NCBI RefSeq assembly: GCF_029892425.1
Contig: NZ_JARXWB010000008.1
Coordinates: forward strand, 186,001-250,000
Length of the DNA stretch: 64,000 bases
From: Bradyrhizobium sp. BR13661
GTDB taxonomy: Bacteria > Pseudomonadota > Alphaproteobacteria > Rhizobiales > Xanthobacteraceae
Direction: 5' to 3'
Shown here: positions 40,980 through 51,018 of the stretch, piece by piece
Layout of the letters: every line of letters starts with the position of its first letter
How positions within the stretch are numbered: position 1 is the first letter of the stretch
Notes under the pieces: model-generated
What the model was told of the DNA's origin: nothing
Seen by the model: the letters and a program-made list of their open reading frames with translations, nothing else
The model's database searches: none
Position numbers and translations under genes: made by a program

Positions 40980-41897
40980 TCATGAAACCCCGATCCGCTT
41001 GATTTCCCAGTGCAGTTCAATCCCGGAATTCGCCTTCACGCGTTCGCGCACGGTCTCGCCTAGCGTCTCGATGTCGTGCGCGGTGGCATCGCCCGTATTG
41101 ATCAGGAAATTGCAGTGCATCTCCGAGACCTGCGCGCCGCCGACACGCAAGCCCCGGCAGCCGGCAGCATCCACCAGCTTCCAGGCAGAATGGCCGGGCG
41201 GATTCTTGAAGGTCGAGCCGCCGGTCTTCTCGCGGATCGGTTGCGCGGTCTCGCGGTGGTTTTGCACCTCAGCCATCCGCGCCCGGATCGCATCAGTATC
41301 CCTGATCTCGCCGCGGAAACGCGCGGACGTGAAGATAATGGTGGGATCGACGCCGCTGCTGCGGTAGACGAATTTCATCTCGGCGTTGGAGAAGATTTGC
41401 TTGGTACCGTCACGCCCGACGCCGCGCGCCTCGACCAGCACATCCTTGGTCTCGCCGCCATTGGCACCGGCATTCATGCGCAGCGCGCCGCCGATCGTGC
41501 CGGGAATGCCGAAGTAGAATTCGAGCCCGCCGATATTGGCGGACGCCGCCACTTCCGCGACGCGCTTGTCCAGCGCAGCCGCACCGGCGGTGACGATATC
41601 GCCATTCGCAGTCGCCTCACCGAAAGCGCGAGGCGCAAGCCGGATCACCACGCCGGCAATGCCGCCGTCGCGCACGATCAGGTTGGAGCCAACGCCGACG
41701 ACGTAGACGGGAATATCGCTGGCGAGATGCGCGAGGAAATAAGCGAGATCATCCTCGTCCGCCGGCGTGAATAGCACCTGCGCCGGTCCGCCGACGCGAA
41801 ACCAGGTGAGCTCGGCCAGCGACTGGTTCGCAAGCAGCCGGCCACGCAAGTCCGGCATTGCGGCTTTGAGTGAAGGGGTGATGTCGGGGAAGCTCAT
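40980..41897 (-). CDS. murB: UDP-N-acetylenolpyruvoylglucosamine reductase
   Basis: A 305-residue FAD enzyme that reduces UDP-GlcNAc-enolpyruvate to UDP-MurNAc. FAD-binding segments are [21 protein letters not shown] and [26 protein letters not shown] and the [10 protein letters not shown] block, with its catalytic Ser and Glu relatives, mark a type IIb-like MurB. It lies in the usual murC-murB-ddl order. A 275-base gap to murC contains a palindromic repeat. Confidence 0.95.
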   Translation of the reverse strand: MSFPDITPSLKAAMPDLRGRLLANQSLAELTWFRVGGPAQVLFTPADEDDLAYFLAHLASDIPVYVVGVGSNLIVRDGGIAGVVIRLAPRAFGEATANGDIVTAGAAALDKRVAEVAASANIGGLEFYFGIPGTIGGALRMNAGANGGETKDVLVEARGVGRDGTKQIFSNAEMKFVYRSSGVDPTIIFTSARFRGEIRDTDAIRARMAEVQNHRETAQPIREKTGGSTFKNPPGHSAWKLVDAAGCRGLRVGGAQVSEMHCNFLINTGDATAHDIETLGETVRERVKANSGIELHWEIKRIGVS

Positions 41898-41970
41898 AGC
41901 GCGCTGACCGACATACGAGCTGGGTCAAGATTGCGGCGCATGACGTTGTCCGCCAGCGCCCGGGGCTTAC

Positions 41971-42128
41971 TCCTCTCCCCAACCCTCCCCCGCAAGGGGG
42001 GAGGGAGCCTGACCAGCGTGCTCACCTCACCTCGCGTCACGGCTGCGCTCTGATCCCTTTCGGGAGTCAGGGAGGCACGGGCGGATGGGTTCTCTCCCCC
42101 CTTGCGGGGGAGGGTTAGGGAGAGGGGT
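41971..42128. repeat. Palindromic intergenic repeat (CTCTCCCC/GGGGAGAG class)
   Basis: The element opens TCCTCTCCCCAACCCTCCCC and closes GGGGGAGGGTTAGGGAGAGG, with hairpins CCCCCGCAAGGGGG and CCCCCCTTGCGGGGG near each end. It lies between murC and murB and is related to the element at 24894-25035. Confidence 0.75.
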
Positions 42129-42172
42129 GGCCACACGGGCGGTGATCGACGATGACTCGACATCAACGCGCC

Positions 42173-43576
42173 CTACCCCAACGCCTTCAACTGGTCCGGC
42201 AGTGCATAGGCCCATTGCGTGATGTTGCCGGCGCCGAGACAGACGACGAGATCGCCCGACTTGGCGAGCCCCTTGACGATGCCCGGGAGCTCCGTTGCAG
42301 CCGGCAGCGGGATCACCTCGCGGTGGCCGTGCGCACGCAAGCCTGCGACGAAGTGCTCGCGGTCGATGCCATCGATCGGCGTCTCGCCCGCGGCATAGAC
42401 GTCGGCGACGACCACCGCATCGGCATCGTTGAAGCAGGTGCAGAATTCCTCGAACAGCGATTGCAGGCGGGTGTAGCGATGCGGCTGCACCACGGCGACG
42501 ATCTTGCCATTGGTGGACTCGCGCGCCGCCTTCAGCACCGCAGCGATCTCCACCGGATGGTGACCGTAATCGTCGATCACGGTGACGCCGTTCCATTCGC
42601 CTGTCTTGGTGAAGCGGCGCTTGACGCCGCCGAAACCGGCGATCGCCTTGCGGATCGCATCGTCGGAGACGCCGAGCTCGCGCGCGACCGCGATCGCGGC
42701 CGTCGCGTTCGATGCGTTATGGCGCCCCGGCATCGGCAGCATGAGATCGGCGATCTCATGGACGGCGCCGGTCTTGCGATCGTGGAACGCGACCTTGAAC
42801 TTCGAACCGCCGCTCATCGGGGTCAGGTCAAGCAGTCGCACATCAGCCTGCGGGTTCTGGCCGTACGTGATGATGCGGCGATCCTCGATCTTGCCGACGA
42901 TGGTCTGCACAACGGGATGATCGGTGCACATCACGGCAAAGCCGTAGAACGGCAGGTTTTCGACGAAATGGCGGAACGCGTCCTGCACGGCATCGAATGT
43001 CTTGAAGTGATCGAGATGTTCAGGGTCGACATTGGTGACGATTGCCACGTCCGTCGGTAGTTTCAAAAACGTGCCGTCGCTCTCGTCGGCTTCCACCACC
43101 ATCCACTCGCCGGCACCAAGCCGCGCGTTGGAGCCGTAGGCGTTGATGATGCCGCCGTTGATCACGGTCGGATCGAGCCCGCCGGCATCGAGCAGCGTTG
43201 CGACCATCGTGGTCGTGGTGGTCTTGCCATGCGTGCCGGCAATCGCGACGCAGCTCTTCAGCCGCATCAATTCGGCCAGCATCTCGGCGCGGCGCACCAC
43301 GGGAATGCGCCGCTCCCGCGCCGCCATCAGTTCCGGATTGTCGCGCTTGATCGCGGTGGAGACGACAACGACCTCGGCACCATCGACGTTCTCGGCCTTA
43401 TGGCCGACCGAGACCTTCGCGCCCTTCTTGCGCAGACGGTCGAGATTGTAATTGTCCGAGGCGTCCGAGCCCTGCACAACATAGCCGAGATTGACCAGCA
43501 CCTCGGCGATGCCGCTCATGCCGATCCCGCCGATCCCGACGAAGTGGATGGGTCCGATCTCGCGCGGCAGTCTCAT
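42173..43576 (-). CDS. murC: UDP-N-acetylmuramate--L-alanine ligase
   Basis: A 467-residue Mur ligase adding L-Ala to UDP-MurNAc. The N-terminal Rossmann domain begins [17 protein letters not shown], typical of MurC. ATP-binding P-loop is [16 protein letters not shown], the metal/substrate segment is [13 protein letters not shown], and the C-terminal [14 protein letters not shown] block is diagnostic. It is preceded by a repeat separating it from murG. Start at 43576 is unambiguous. Confidence 0.97.
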   Translation of the reverse strand: MRLPREIGPIHFVGIGGIGMSGIAEVLVNLGYVVQGSDASDNYNLDRLRKKGAKVSVGHKAENVDGAEVVVVSTAIKRDNPELMAARERRIPVVRRAEMLAELMRLKSCVAIAGTHGKTTTTTMVATLLDAGGLDPTVINGGIINAYGSNARLGAGEWMVVEADESDGTFLKLPTDVAIVTNVDPEHLDHFKTFDAVQDAFRHFVENLPFYGFAVMCTDHPVVQTIVGKIEDRRIITYGQNPQADVRLLDLTPMSGGSKFKVAFHDRKTGAVHEIADLMLPMPGRHNASNATAAIAVARELGVSDDAIRKAIAGFGGVKRRFTKTGEWNGVTVIDDYGHHPVEIAAVLKAARESTNGKIVAVVQPHRYTRLQSLFEEFCTCFNDADAVVVADVYAAGETPIDGIDREHFVAGLRAHGHREVIPLPAATELPGIVKGLAKSGDLVVCLGAGNITQWAYALPDQLKALG

Positions 43577-43597
43577 GGTCTATCCTATGGTTCCGTC

Positions 43598-43747
43598 GTC
43601 ATGCCCGGGCTTGTCCCGGGCATCCACGAATCCTAGCGTCTTTCTTGCAAGACGTGGATGCATAGGCACTCGGTATACCGAGTGCCGTTCCTTTTGAAAG
43701 TACGAAGTCGGATAGATCCGACTTCGTGTGACAAGCCCGGCCATGAC
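43598..43747. repeat. Composite palindromic repeat (GTCATGCCCGGG class) with nested perfect palindromes
   Basis: Begins GTCATGCCCGGGCTTGTCCC and ends ACAAGCCCGGCCATGAC between murG and murC. Nested inside are a perfect 22-bp palindrome at 43665-43686 (half-site GGCACTCGGTA) and 12-bp perfect arms ACGAAGTCGGAT / ATCCGACTTCGT at 43702-43727 around a 2-base centre. The predicted RNA is a branched hairpin of about 150 bases. Confidence 0.75.
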
Positions 43748-43777
43748 GGTAAAACTATGGAAATTCCCCGTTTCGCG

Positions 43778-44878
43778 TCAGATTCCCGCAACCTTCACCA
43801 CCAGATCGGCCAGACGCTCGGCGGCATCGAGCCGGCCTGCCCCTTTGGCCGCAGCAGCCATGGCGGCAAGACGCGCCGGCTCGGCGGCAAAGGCGGAGAT
43901 CTCGGAGGCGAGACGGTCGGAGGTAAATTCGGTCTGCGGGATGCGGATGGCGCCGTCGACCTTGGCCAGCACGCCGGCATTGGCAAATTGGTCCTGGTCG
44001 ATCGCGCCCGGTAGCGGCACCAGGATCGAGGGCCGGCCGATCGCGGCGAGTTCAGCCACCGTGCCGGCGCCGGAGCGCGACACCACCAGATGATTGGACG
44101 CGAGCCGTGCCGGCAAATCCGTGAAGAACGGTGCCAGCTCGGCATTGATCTTGAGCTTGTCGTAAACCGCGCGCACCCGGGTCATGTCTTCGTCGCGCAC
44201 CTGCTGGGTGAGGACGAGACGGCTCCACAGCGCAGGCTCGAGCCGCTCGATCGCACCGGGCACGATGTCGGCCATGATGCGCGCGCCCTGGCTGCCGCCG
44301 ACGACGAGCAGACGCAGCGGGCCATTCACCTCGGGTGCGGCATAGGGCACTGCGGCGGCGGCGAGGATCGCCGGCCGCATCGGCGTGCCGACCATCGTGG
44401 TCTTGCCCGCCAGCGCCGGGTCGCGGTCGAGCACACCGGGCAACGACGTTGCGATGGCCTGGACGCGGCTCGACAGGAAACGGTTGGCGCGACCGAGCAC
44501 CGCATTGGCGTCGTGGATGATGCCGGGCACGCCGGCGAATTTTGCCGCAACCAGTGGCGGCAATGTCGGATAGCCGCCGAAACCGATGACGGCAGCGGGC
44601 TTCAACCGCTTGATCAGGCGGTACGCAGACAGCGTGCCGGTCGCGAGCGTCAGGCCGGCATAAGCGAGCTGGATCGGATTGCGGCCGCGCGCGGTTTCGC
44701 TCGCGACGACGTCGATCATGTCCTTGGTGAACAGCCCGCTGTAGCGCAGCGCGCGCTCGTCGGTGACGAGGCGGACGCGAAAGCCGCGCCGGATCAACTC
44801 GACGCCGAGCGCCTCGGCCGGAAACAGATGGCCGCCGGTGCCGCCCGCGGCGAGAAGAATCAAGGGGGATTGGTCCAT
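43778..44878 (-). CDS. murG: Undecaprenyl-PP-MurNAc-pentapeptide GlcNAc transferase
   Basis: A 366-residue GT28 glycosyltransferase on the inner face of the membrane, converting lipid I to lipid II. The N-terminal GGTGGHLFPAEAL loop, IGFGGYPTLPPLVAAK, HDANAVLGRANR, GGSQGAR and the C-terminal SRSGAGTVAELAAIGRPSILVPLPGAIDQDQFANA (UDP-GlcNAc binding) are all present. It follows ftsW after a 228-base gap carrying a repeat. Confidence 0.97.
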   Translation of the reverse strand: MDQSPLILLAAGGTGGHLFPAEALGVELIRRGFRVRLVTDERALRYSGLFTKDMIDVVASETARGRNPIQLAYAGLTLATGTLSAYRLIKRLKPAAVIGFGGYPTLPPLVAAKFAGVPGIIHDANAVLGRANRFLSSRVQAIATSLPGVLDRDPALAGKTTMVGTPMRPAILAAAAVPYAAPEVNGPLRLLVVGGSQGARIMADIVPGAIERLEPALWSRLVLTQQVRDEDMTRVRAVYDKLKINAELAPFFTDLPARLASNHLVVSRSGAGTVAELAAIGRPSILVPLPGAIDQDQFANAGVLAKVDGAIRIPQTEFTSDRLASEISAFAAEPARLAAMAAAAKGAGRLDAAERLADLVVKVAGI

Positions 44879-44932
44879 GGAGGCCGTATTTACAGGGAAA
44901 GGGCGATCATTGCGAGCTAGCTACCAAGGCTC

Positions 44933-45098
44933 GTGCCCCCGGGCGCAGCGCAGCGCGCCGCCCTTCGCGGCGTGGTGCGCTGCTGAACCGGGGCCCATCT
45001 CTTCCAGCAACATGGTTGCGGCATTCTGGGTCCCGGCTCTGCGCGGAGCCTGTCATCGGGCCGCGCAACGCGCGGACCCGTTGGCTTGTCCGGGACAC
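44933..45098. repeat. Palindromic intergenic repeat (GTGCCCCGGACGCAGCG class), copy 2
   Basis: Begins GTGCCCCCGGGCGCAGCGCA and ends CTTGTCCGGGACAC in the ftsW-murG gap. It shares GAACCGGGGCCCATCTCTTC and TTCTGGGTCCCGGCTC with copies 1 and 3. An extra segment near 45050-45085 (CATCGGGCCGCGCAACGCGC) makes it longer than the other copies. Confidence 0.7.
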
Positions 45099-45106
45099 GA
45101 GAGCGG

Positions 45107-46258
45107 TTACGCGTAGCTGCGCATCGCCTCGGCGTGGCCGCTGGCCTCGACCTCGGTGCGCGGGCGCAGGCGTGTCAGGGCCAGCATCATGCCGACGCCG
45201 TAAGCGAGCGACACGATCGAGGAGCCGCCGTAGGAGATGAACGGCAGCGTCATGCCCTTGGCAGGGATGAGCTGGAGATTGACCGACATGTTGATCGCGG
45301 CCTGCACGCCGAACAGGATCGCGAGACCCGACGCCGCGAAGCGCGAGAACATGTCCTCATTGGCATAGGCGCGCGACAGCGTGCGGATGACGACGAAGGC
45401 GAACAGCGCCAGCATCGCCAGACACAGGATGATGCCGAACTCTTCGGCAGCGACCGCGAACACGAAATCAGTGTGGCTGTCAGGCAGGCTGCGCTTGGCG
45501 ATGCCCTCGCCCGGCCCCAAGCCGAACCAGCCGCCGTTGTAGAAGGCCTCCATCGCGGTATCGACCTGGAAGGTGTCGCCGGAGGCCGGGTTCATGAAGC
45601 GCTTGATGCGGCCTGCGACGTGCGGAACAAAGAGATAGGCGCTGAACAGGCCGGCCGCGCCGATGCCGGCGAGACCGAACACCCAGATCATGCGCATGCC
45701 GGCGATGAAGAACAGCGAGCCCCACACCATCAGGATCAGCATAGTCTGGCCGAAGTCCGGCTCCATCACCAGCAGCGAGACCAGCATCAGCAGCAGCACC
45801 AGCGCCATCGAGGTTGCCGGCATCTCCGGCCGCTTGGTCGATTCCGCGAACAGCCAGGCGGCGATGACGACGAAGGACGGCTTTGCGATTTCGGAGGCCT
45901 GGATGTTGACGCCGATCAGCGTGATCCAGCGCCGCGAGCCCTTGACCTCGGGGCCGATCGCCAGCGTCACCACGATCAGGATGATGCTGAGCGTGAAGAT
46001 GATCAGCGCCGAGCGGCGGATCGCGCGCGGCGACAGGAAGGACACGCCGAGCAGCACAATGAAGGACGGCGCCAGGAACATCACGTGACGGCTGAAGAAA
46101 TGGAAGGGATCGAGCCCGATGCGGGTCGCAACCGACGGGCTCGCCGCCAGCGACAGGATGACGCCGGTCAGCATCAGCAGCAGGATCGCGCCGAACAGCG
46201 GCTTGTCGACGGTCCACCACCACTCGGAAAAGGGGGTGCGTTCTTCACGGGAGAGCAT
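45107..46258 (-). CDS. ftsW: Septal peptidoglycan polymerase FtsW (SEDS family)
   Basis: A 383-residue polytopic membrane protein with about 10 helices. With FtsI it polymerises septal glycan from lipid II. SEDS-family blocks are clear: KGSRRWITLIGVNIQASEIAKPSFVVIAAWL, MEPDFGQTMLI with the catalytic-type Asp, a large periplasmic loop, GLGPGEGIAKRSLPDSHTDFVFAVAAEEFG, and PFISYGGSSIVSLAYGVGMML near the end. It is flanked on both sides by GTGCCCCGG-class repeats. Confidence 0.97.
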   Translation of the reverse strand: MLSREERTPFSEWWWTVDKPLFGAILLLMLTGVILSLAASPSVATRIGLDPFHFFSRHVMFLAPSFIVLLGVSFLSPRAIRRSALIIFTLSIILIVVTLAIGPEVKGSRRWITLIGVNIQASEIAKPSFVVIAAWLFAESTKRPEMPATSMALVLLLMLVSLLVMEPDFGQTMLILMVWGSLFFIAGMRMIWVFGLAGIGAAGLFSAYLFVPHVAGRIKRFMNPASGDTFQVDTAMEAFYNGGWFGLGPGEGIAKRSLPDSHTDFVFAVAAEEFGIILCLAMLALFAFVVIRTLSRAYANEDMFSRFAASGLAILFGVQAAINMSVNLQLIPAKGMTLPFISYGGSSIVSLAYGVGMMLALTRLRPRTEVEASGHAEAMRSYA

Positions 46259-46344
46259 GGGCGGCCGCTTTCGGACAGAGGTCGGTCCATTGGTCGCCGA
46301 GGTTGGTTACCGGGAGGTTAAGGGAATGTATGAAGTTTTTGGGA

Positions 46345-46460
46345 GTGCCCCGGACGCAGCGCAGCGTCTCTTCGACGGTGCGCTGCAGAGCCGGGGCCCA
46401 TCTCTCCGACCCGGCGTGCAACTTCTGGGTCCCGGCTCGCGCTACGCGCGTCCGGGACAC
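46345..46460. repeat. Palindromic intergenic repeat (GTGCCCCGGACGCAGCG class), copy 3
   Basis: Begins GTGCCCCGGACGCAGCGCAG and ends CTACGCGCGTCCGGGACAC, almost identical in its arms to copy 1 at 30985. It lies between the small membrane-protein gene and ftsW. Confidence 0.75.
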
Positions 46461-46467
46461 GAGGGCC

Positions 46468-46860
46468 CTATTCGTAGACGATCGCGACATCCCCCGCGCG
46501 CTGTTCGCGCTTGTCGATCTGGCTTGGCTCGGGAATGAGACCGATCCTGACCGCCCGCTCGCTGCTCCAGGCGACGACGACCTCGAGATGCCCGCGCACG
46601 CTGACGAAGGTCGGCGTGCTCTCGGGCGAGAACGTCCGGCCGCGCGCCACGATGCTGGCTTGCGTGCTGTCAGTTGCTCCGCACGACTTCCAGACCACGA
46701 CGACCAGCTGACCGCCGCTCGGAGAGGCATACAACTTCTGGCGAACGACGTGACACGCACCGAATCCGGTCATGACGTTGTCAACGAGGACAACGCAGAG
46801 AAAACCAACGGGAACAGCAAGCGCAGCGACGATAATTGCGATCCGGCGCCGCCGCGACAT
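46468..46860 (-). CDS. Small single-pass membrane protein coupled to murD
   Basis: A 130-residue protein whose ATG shares one base with the murD stop codon (TGATG), so translation is probably coupled. An Arg-rich cytoplasmic tip (MSRRRR) precedes one hydrophobic helix (IAIIVAALAVPVGFLCVVLV). A periplasmic domain of about 100 residues follows, predicted mostly beta, with two Cys (GACHVVRQ and WKSCGATD) that could form a disulfide. I do not recognise a family. The position between murD and ftsW is normally empty. A role in regulating septal synthesis is possible but purely inferred from position. Confidence 0.72.
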   Translation of the reverse strand: MSRRRRIAIIVAALAVPVGFLCVVLVDNVMTGFGACHVVRQKLYASPSGGQLVVVVWKSCGATDSTQASIVARGRTFSPESTPTFVSVRGHLEVVVAWSSERAVRIGLIPEPSQIDKREQRAGDVAIVYE

Positions 46861-48257
46861 CACACCACCGGCTTCACGCCCGGCAACGCCTGCACCAGTT
46901 CGCGGAACCTGGTGCCGCGGATCTCGAAATTGCGGTACTGATCGTACGAGGCGCAGGCCGGCGATAGCAGCACGACGGCGTCGGCAAGACCGGATGCTTC
47001 CGCATCGCGCGCGGCGTGCTCGACGGCGACGTCGAGCGTCTGGCTGATCTCGTGCGCGACCGAACCGAGCGTTCCCGAAAACTCCTGCGCGGCCTCGCCG
47101 ATCAGATAGGCCTTGCGGATGCGCGGGAAGAATCCGGTCAGGCTGGTGATGCCGCCCGCCTTCGGCTTGCCGCCGGCGATCCAGAAAATGTCGGCAAAGG
47201 ACGACAGCGCGTGCGCGGTGGCGTCCGCATTGGTGCCCTTGGAATCGTTGACGAACAGCACATTGCCGCGGCGGCCGACCTGCTCCATGCGGTGCGCCAG
47301 GCCCGGAAAGCTGCGCAGGCCGTTCTGCAGCACGTCGAGGCTGATGCCCATCGCGAGCGCGGCGGCCGCCGCGCAGGCTGCGTTCTGCGCATTGTGCAAG
47401 CCGCGCAGCGAGCCGATGCCGCCGAGCGTCGCAATCTCGCTGCGGGCGCCGCCCGAATTGCGCACGATGGTGCCGTGCTCTACATGGATCCCGGTCGCGA
47501 GCGGATTCTTGACGGAGATGCGCACAACGTTCTTGCCCGCACGATCGAGCCGGTCGGCAATGTCGCGGCAATAGCCGTCATCGACGCCCACGATCGAGGT
47601 GCCGCCTGCCTGCACGTTCGCAACCAGGTGCTCCTTCACTTCAGCGTAATGCGCGAGCGTGCCGTGACGATCGATGTGGTCTTCGCTGACGTTGAGCAGG
47701 ATGCCGACGGAGGGATCGAGCGACGGCGTGAGGTCGATCTGGAAGGACGACATCTCGATGACGTGGACTCGGCCCGTGCGCGGCGGCTCCAGCGACAGGA
47801 TCGCGGTGCCGATATTGCCGCCCATCTGGGTGTCGTAGCCGGCAACCTTCGTCAGATGCGCGATCAGGGCCGTCGTGGTCGACTTGCCGTTGGTGCCGGT
47901 GATGGCGACGAACGGCGCGTTCGGCGCGTGGCGGCGACGCTCGCGGCAGAACAGCTCGATGTCGCCGATCACCTCGACGCCCGCTTCGCGCGCTTTCAGC
48001 ACGCTCCAATGCGGCACCGGGTGAGTGAGCGGCACGCCGGGCGCGAGCACGAGCGCTGCGAAATTGTCCCAGGAGACGTTGCGCAGATCGGCGGTGATGA
48101 AACCGGCCTGCGCGGCCTTGGCGACGTTCTCGGTATTGTCGTCGGCGGCGATCACTTCGGCGCCGCCCGCCTTCAGCGCGTGGCAGGAGGCCAGCCCCGA
48201 GCCCCCGAGGCCGAACACCGCGACCGTCTTGCCGGCAAAGGATGTGACCGGGATCAT
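46860..48257 (-). CDS. murD: UDP-N-acetylmuramoyl-L-alanine--D-glutamate ligase
   Basis: A 465-residue Mur ligase adding D-Glu. The N-terminal domain reads [17 protein letters not shown]; the P-loop is [15 protein letters not shown]; the central [13 protein letters not shown] and C-terminal [17 protein letters not shown] blocks are diagnostic of MurD. It ends in a one-base overlap with the small membrane-protein gene. A repeat separates it from mraY upstream. Confidence 0.97.
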   Translation of the reverse strand: MIPVTSFAGKTVAVFGLGGSGLASCHALKAGGAEVIAADDNTENVAKAAQAGFITADLRNVSWDNFAALVLAPGVPLTHPVPHWSVLKAREAGVEVIGDIELFCRERRRHAPNAPFVAITGTNGKSTTTALIAHLTKVAGYDTQMGGNIGTAILSLEPPRTGRVHVIEMSSFQIDLTPSLDPSVGILLNVSEDHIDRHGTLAHYAEVKEHLVANVQAGGTSIVGVDDGYCRDIADRLDRAGKNVVRISVKNPLATGIHVEHGTIVRNSGGARSEIATLGGIGSLRGLHNAQNAACAAAAALAMGISLDVLQNGLRSFPGLAHRMEQVGRRGNVLFVNDSKGTNADATAHALSSFADIFWIAGGKPKAGGITSLTGFFPRIRKAYLIGEAAQEFSGTLGSVAHEISQTLDVAVEHAARDAEASGLADAVVLLSPACASYDQYRNFEIRGTRFRELVQALPGVKPVV

Positions 48258-48269
48258 GACTTTACTCCC

Positions 48270-48345
48270 GTCATTCCGGGGCTCGCGCAGCGAGAACCCG
48301 GAATCTCGAGATTCCGGATCGCCGCTTCGCGCCGTCCGGAATGAC
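48270..48345. repeat. Palindromic intergenic repeat (GTCATTCCGG class), short copy
   Basis: Begins GTCATTCCGGGGCTCGCGCA and ends CGCCGTCCGGAATGAC with internal GAATCTCGAGATTC, a perfect palindrome. It is 76 bases long and lies between mraY and murD. Confidence 0.75.
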
Positions 48346-48374
48346 GAGAATGGGATACAGGGCCGTCACCATCA

Positions 48375-49478
48375 TCACCGCAGCTTCAGCGTGGAAAGGC
48401 CGGCGAGGGCCAGCATCACCGAGATGATCCAGAAGCGGATCACGATCTGCGGCTCGGTCCAGCCGAGCTGCTCGAAATGGTGGTGGATCGGCGCCATGCG
48501 GAAAATGCGCTTGCCCGTGAGCTTGAACGACACCACCTGCACGATGACCGAGACCGCCTCCAGCACGAACAGGCCGCCGATCACAGCGAGCACGATCTCG
48601 TGCTTCACCGCGACCGCGATCGACCCCAGCATGCCGCCGAGCGCGAGCGAGCCGGTGTCGCCCATGAAGATCGAAGCTGGTGGGGCATTGAACCAGAGAA
48701 AACCGAGACCCGCGCCAAATAGCGCGCCGCAGAGCACCGCGAGTTCGCCGGTGCCCGCGACATATTTGATCTGGAGATAGTCGGCGAAGACAGCGTTGCC
48801 GGCGAGATAGGCGATCAGCGCGAAGCTCGTGGTCGCGATCATCACCGGCACGATGGCGAGGCCGTCGAGGCCGTCGGTGAGGTTCACCGCATTGCCGGCG
48901 CCGACGATGACGAAGGCGCCGAACACGACGAAGAACCAGCCGAAGTGCAGCACGGTGTCCTTCAGGAACGGGATCGTCAGCGCGGTCGAGGCGGGATCGC
49001 GGTTCAGCCGCACCAGCGCGTAGCAGGCGACCAGCGCGATGACCGCTTCGATGAGGAGGCGCAGCTTGCCGCCGAACCCGCTCGTGGTCTGCTTGGTCAC
49101 CTTGAGGTAATCGTCATAGAAGCCGACGAAGCCGAAGCCGAGCGTCACCGCGAGCACGATCCAGACGTAAGGATTGAGCGGATTGGCCCACAGCACGGTG
49201 CCAACCGTGAGGCCGGACAGGATCATCAGGCCGCCCATGGTGGGCGTGCCCTTCTTGGCAAAGTGCGATTGCGGACCGTCGGTGCGGATCGGCTGGCCCT
49301 TGCCCTGGCGGATGCGCAGATGATCGATGATCCAGGGTCCGAACAGGAACACGAACAGCGCGCCGGTGGCGATGGCCCCGCCGGTGCGGAAGGTGATGTA
49401 GCGGAAGACATTCAGAACGGTGCGAACGGCACCTAAACCCGGAAATGTGTTGGAGAGCTCGATCAGCCAGTAAAACAT
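48375..49478 (-). CDS. mraY: Phospho-N-acetylmuramoyl-pentapeptide transferase
   Basis: A 367-residue, ten-helix membrane enzyme making lipid I from UDP-MurNAc-pentapeptide and undecaprenyl phosphate. Conserved loops are visible: [11 protein letters not shown], the Asp pair in [37 protein letters not shown] and APIHHHFE. The protein starts [10 protein letters not shown], the usual MraY N-terminus. A 160-base gap to murF contains no recognised element. Confidence 0.97.
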   Translation of the reverse strand: MFYWLIELSNTFPGLGAVRTVLNVFRYITFRTGGAIATGALFVFLFGPWIIDHLRIRQGKGQPIRTDGPQSHFAKKGTPTMGGLMILSGLTVGTVLWANPLNPYVWIVLAVTLGFGFVGFYDDYLKVTKQTTSGFGGKLRLLIEAVIALVACYALVRLNRDPASTALTIPFLKDTVLHFGWFFVVFGAFVIVGAGNAVNLTDGLDGLAIVPVMIATTSFALIAYLAGNAVFADYLQIKYVAGTGELAVLCGALFGAGLGFLWFNAPPASIFMGDTGSLALGGMLGSIAVAVKHEIVLAVIGGLFVLEAVSVIVQVVSFKLTGKRIFRMAPIHHHFEQLGWTEPQIVIRFWIISVMLALAGLSTLKLR

Positions 49479-49638
49479 TCAGTCGGTCCTATGGCGCCTT
49501 TCGCACGCGGCCTTCACGATGGCCTCACCGTGTCTCGCGCATTCGCTGGTCTTCATCATGGGGTCGGGCGACCCCAAAGAAACCGGACGGCGGCGCGCCG
49601 CAAAGGGTGGGATTCGGGAACTACGCCTTCCAAGCAGT

Positions 49639-51018
49639 TTACGCCTTTGCCTGCAAGGCGGCCACTAGGCCCGGCACAAACTTGTTGACCCAGAACATCT
49701 TCTTGCTGCCCTTGACAACGACGACATCGCCTGCCTTCAGCAGGCTGGCGACCTCGCCGGCTTTCAGCGTCGCGGGATCGTCGTGCCAGCCGAGCCCCTT
49801 GCCGGCGGGAAGCGCGTCGTAGAGGTGACGCATCAGCGGTCCGACACAATAAATGCCGTCGATGCCGTCGAGATGCGCGGTGAGGCCCGTGTGGTAGCGC
49901 GGCGCGTCGTCGCCCAGTTCAAGCATGTCACCGAGCACTGCGATGCGGCGGCCGCCCGTCATATTGCGCGCTTGCAGGCTTTGCAGCGCGGCAGCGACGC
50001 TTGCAGGATTACCATTAAAGCTGTCGTCGATCACGGTGACGCCGCCGACCGCCTGCTCCACCCCGCGGCCGGTCATGATGCCGACGCGATCGAGCTTGAT
50101 CGCGAGCGTCGCCACATCGAGATGCGCGGCGTGAACAGACGCGAGCGCGGCGAGCGCATTCTGCACGCGGTGCGGCGCGCCGGGCGTCAGGCTGAAGGCG
50201 ATCTCCTTCTTGCCGATCGCAGCCACGACCTGCCAGCTCTCGCCATGCGGGGCGTGTGCGACCTCGTGCACCTCGGCCTTCTCGCCGAAGCGCACCACCT
50301 TGCCTTTCCAGTCCGGCGCCTTGATACCTGATGGCAGCACCAGCACGCCGTCCGCGGACAGCCCGAGCGCGATCGACACCTTCTCGCGCCTGATGGCATC
50401 GAGCGAGCCGAGCTTTTCCAGATGCACCGGTTGGACGTTGACGACGAGCGCGACCGTCGGCCGCGTCAATTCGCTGAGCCGCGCGATCTCGCCAGCCTGG
50501 TTCATGCCCATCTCGACGACCCACAAGCTCGCGTCAGGCCGGGCATTGCACAGCGTCAGCGGCACGCCCCAGAAATTGTTGAAGCTCGACGGGCTCGCAT
50601 AGGCATTGGGATAGGCCGCGAGAAACTCCTTGGTGCTGGTCTTGCCGGCGCTGCCGGTCAATCCGATCACCGGGCCTTTGAAGCGCGCGCGTGCGGCGCG
50701 GGCGAGGCCCCAGAGCCCATCGATCAGCGTATCCTTCACGACGACCTGCGGAATGCGGATGCCCGCAATCTCGTGCGGCACGATCATCGCGACCGCGCCC
50801 GAGGCTTCCGCCTTGTCCGCGAACTCCCAGCCGTCGCGCGCGCTGGCGAAGGCCGAGATGAAGCCGCCGCTCGGCGTGCCTGATAGCGCGACGAACAGGC
50901 TGCCGGGCTTCACCAGCCGGCTGTCCTGGGTGACGAAGTCGATCGGCGTGTTCGGGAACGATCCGGTCGCGCCAAGCGCGCGTGCCACCTCGGCAACCGT
51001 CCATAATGGCCCGCTCAT
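49639..51018 (-). CDS. murF: UDP-N-acetylmuramoyl-tripeptide--D-alanyl-D-alanine ligase
   Basis: A 459-residue Mur ligase adding the D-Ala-D-Ala dipeptide made by Ddl. P-loop is GLTGSAGKTSTKEFLAA. Other MurF marks are TQDSRLVKPGSLFVAL, NNFWGVPLTLCNA, EMGMNQAGEIARL and VIDDSFNGNPASV. It overlaps murE by four bases (ATGA), so synthesis of the two ligases is coupled. Confidence 0.96.
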   Translation of the reverse strand: MSGPLWTVAEVARALGATGSFPNTPIDFVTQDSRLVKPGSLFVALSGTPSGGFISAFASARDGWEFADKAEASGAVAMIVPHEIAGIRIPQVVVKDTLIDGLWGLARAARARFKGPVIGLTGSAGKTSTKEFLAAYPNAYASPSSFNNFWGVPLTLCNARPDASLWVVEMGMNQAGEIARLSELTRPTVALVVNVQPVHLEKLGSLDAIRREKVSIALGLSADGVLVLPSGIKAPDWKGKVVRFGEKAEVHEVAHAPHGESWQVVAAIGKKEIAFSLTPGAPHRVQNALAALASVHAAHLDVATLAIKLDRVGIMTGRGVEQAVGGVTVIDDSFNGNPASVAAALQSLQARNMTGGRRIAVLGDMLELGDDAPRYHTGLTAHLDGIDGIYCVGPLMRHLYDALPAGKGLGWHDDPATLKAGEVASLLKAGDVVVVKGSKKMFWVNKFVPGLVAALQAKA

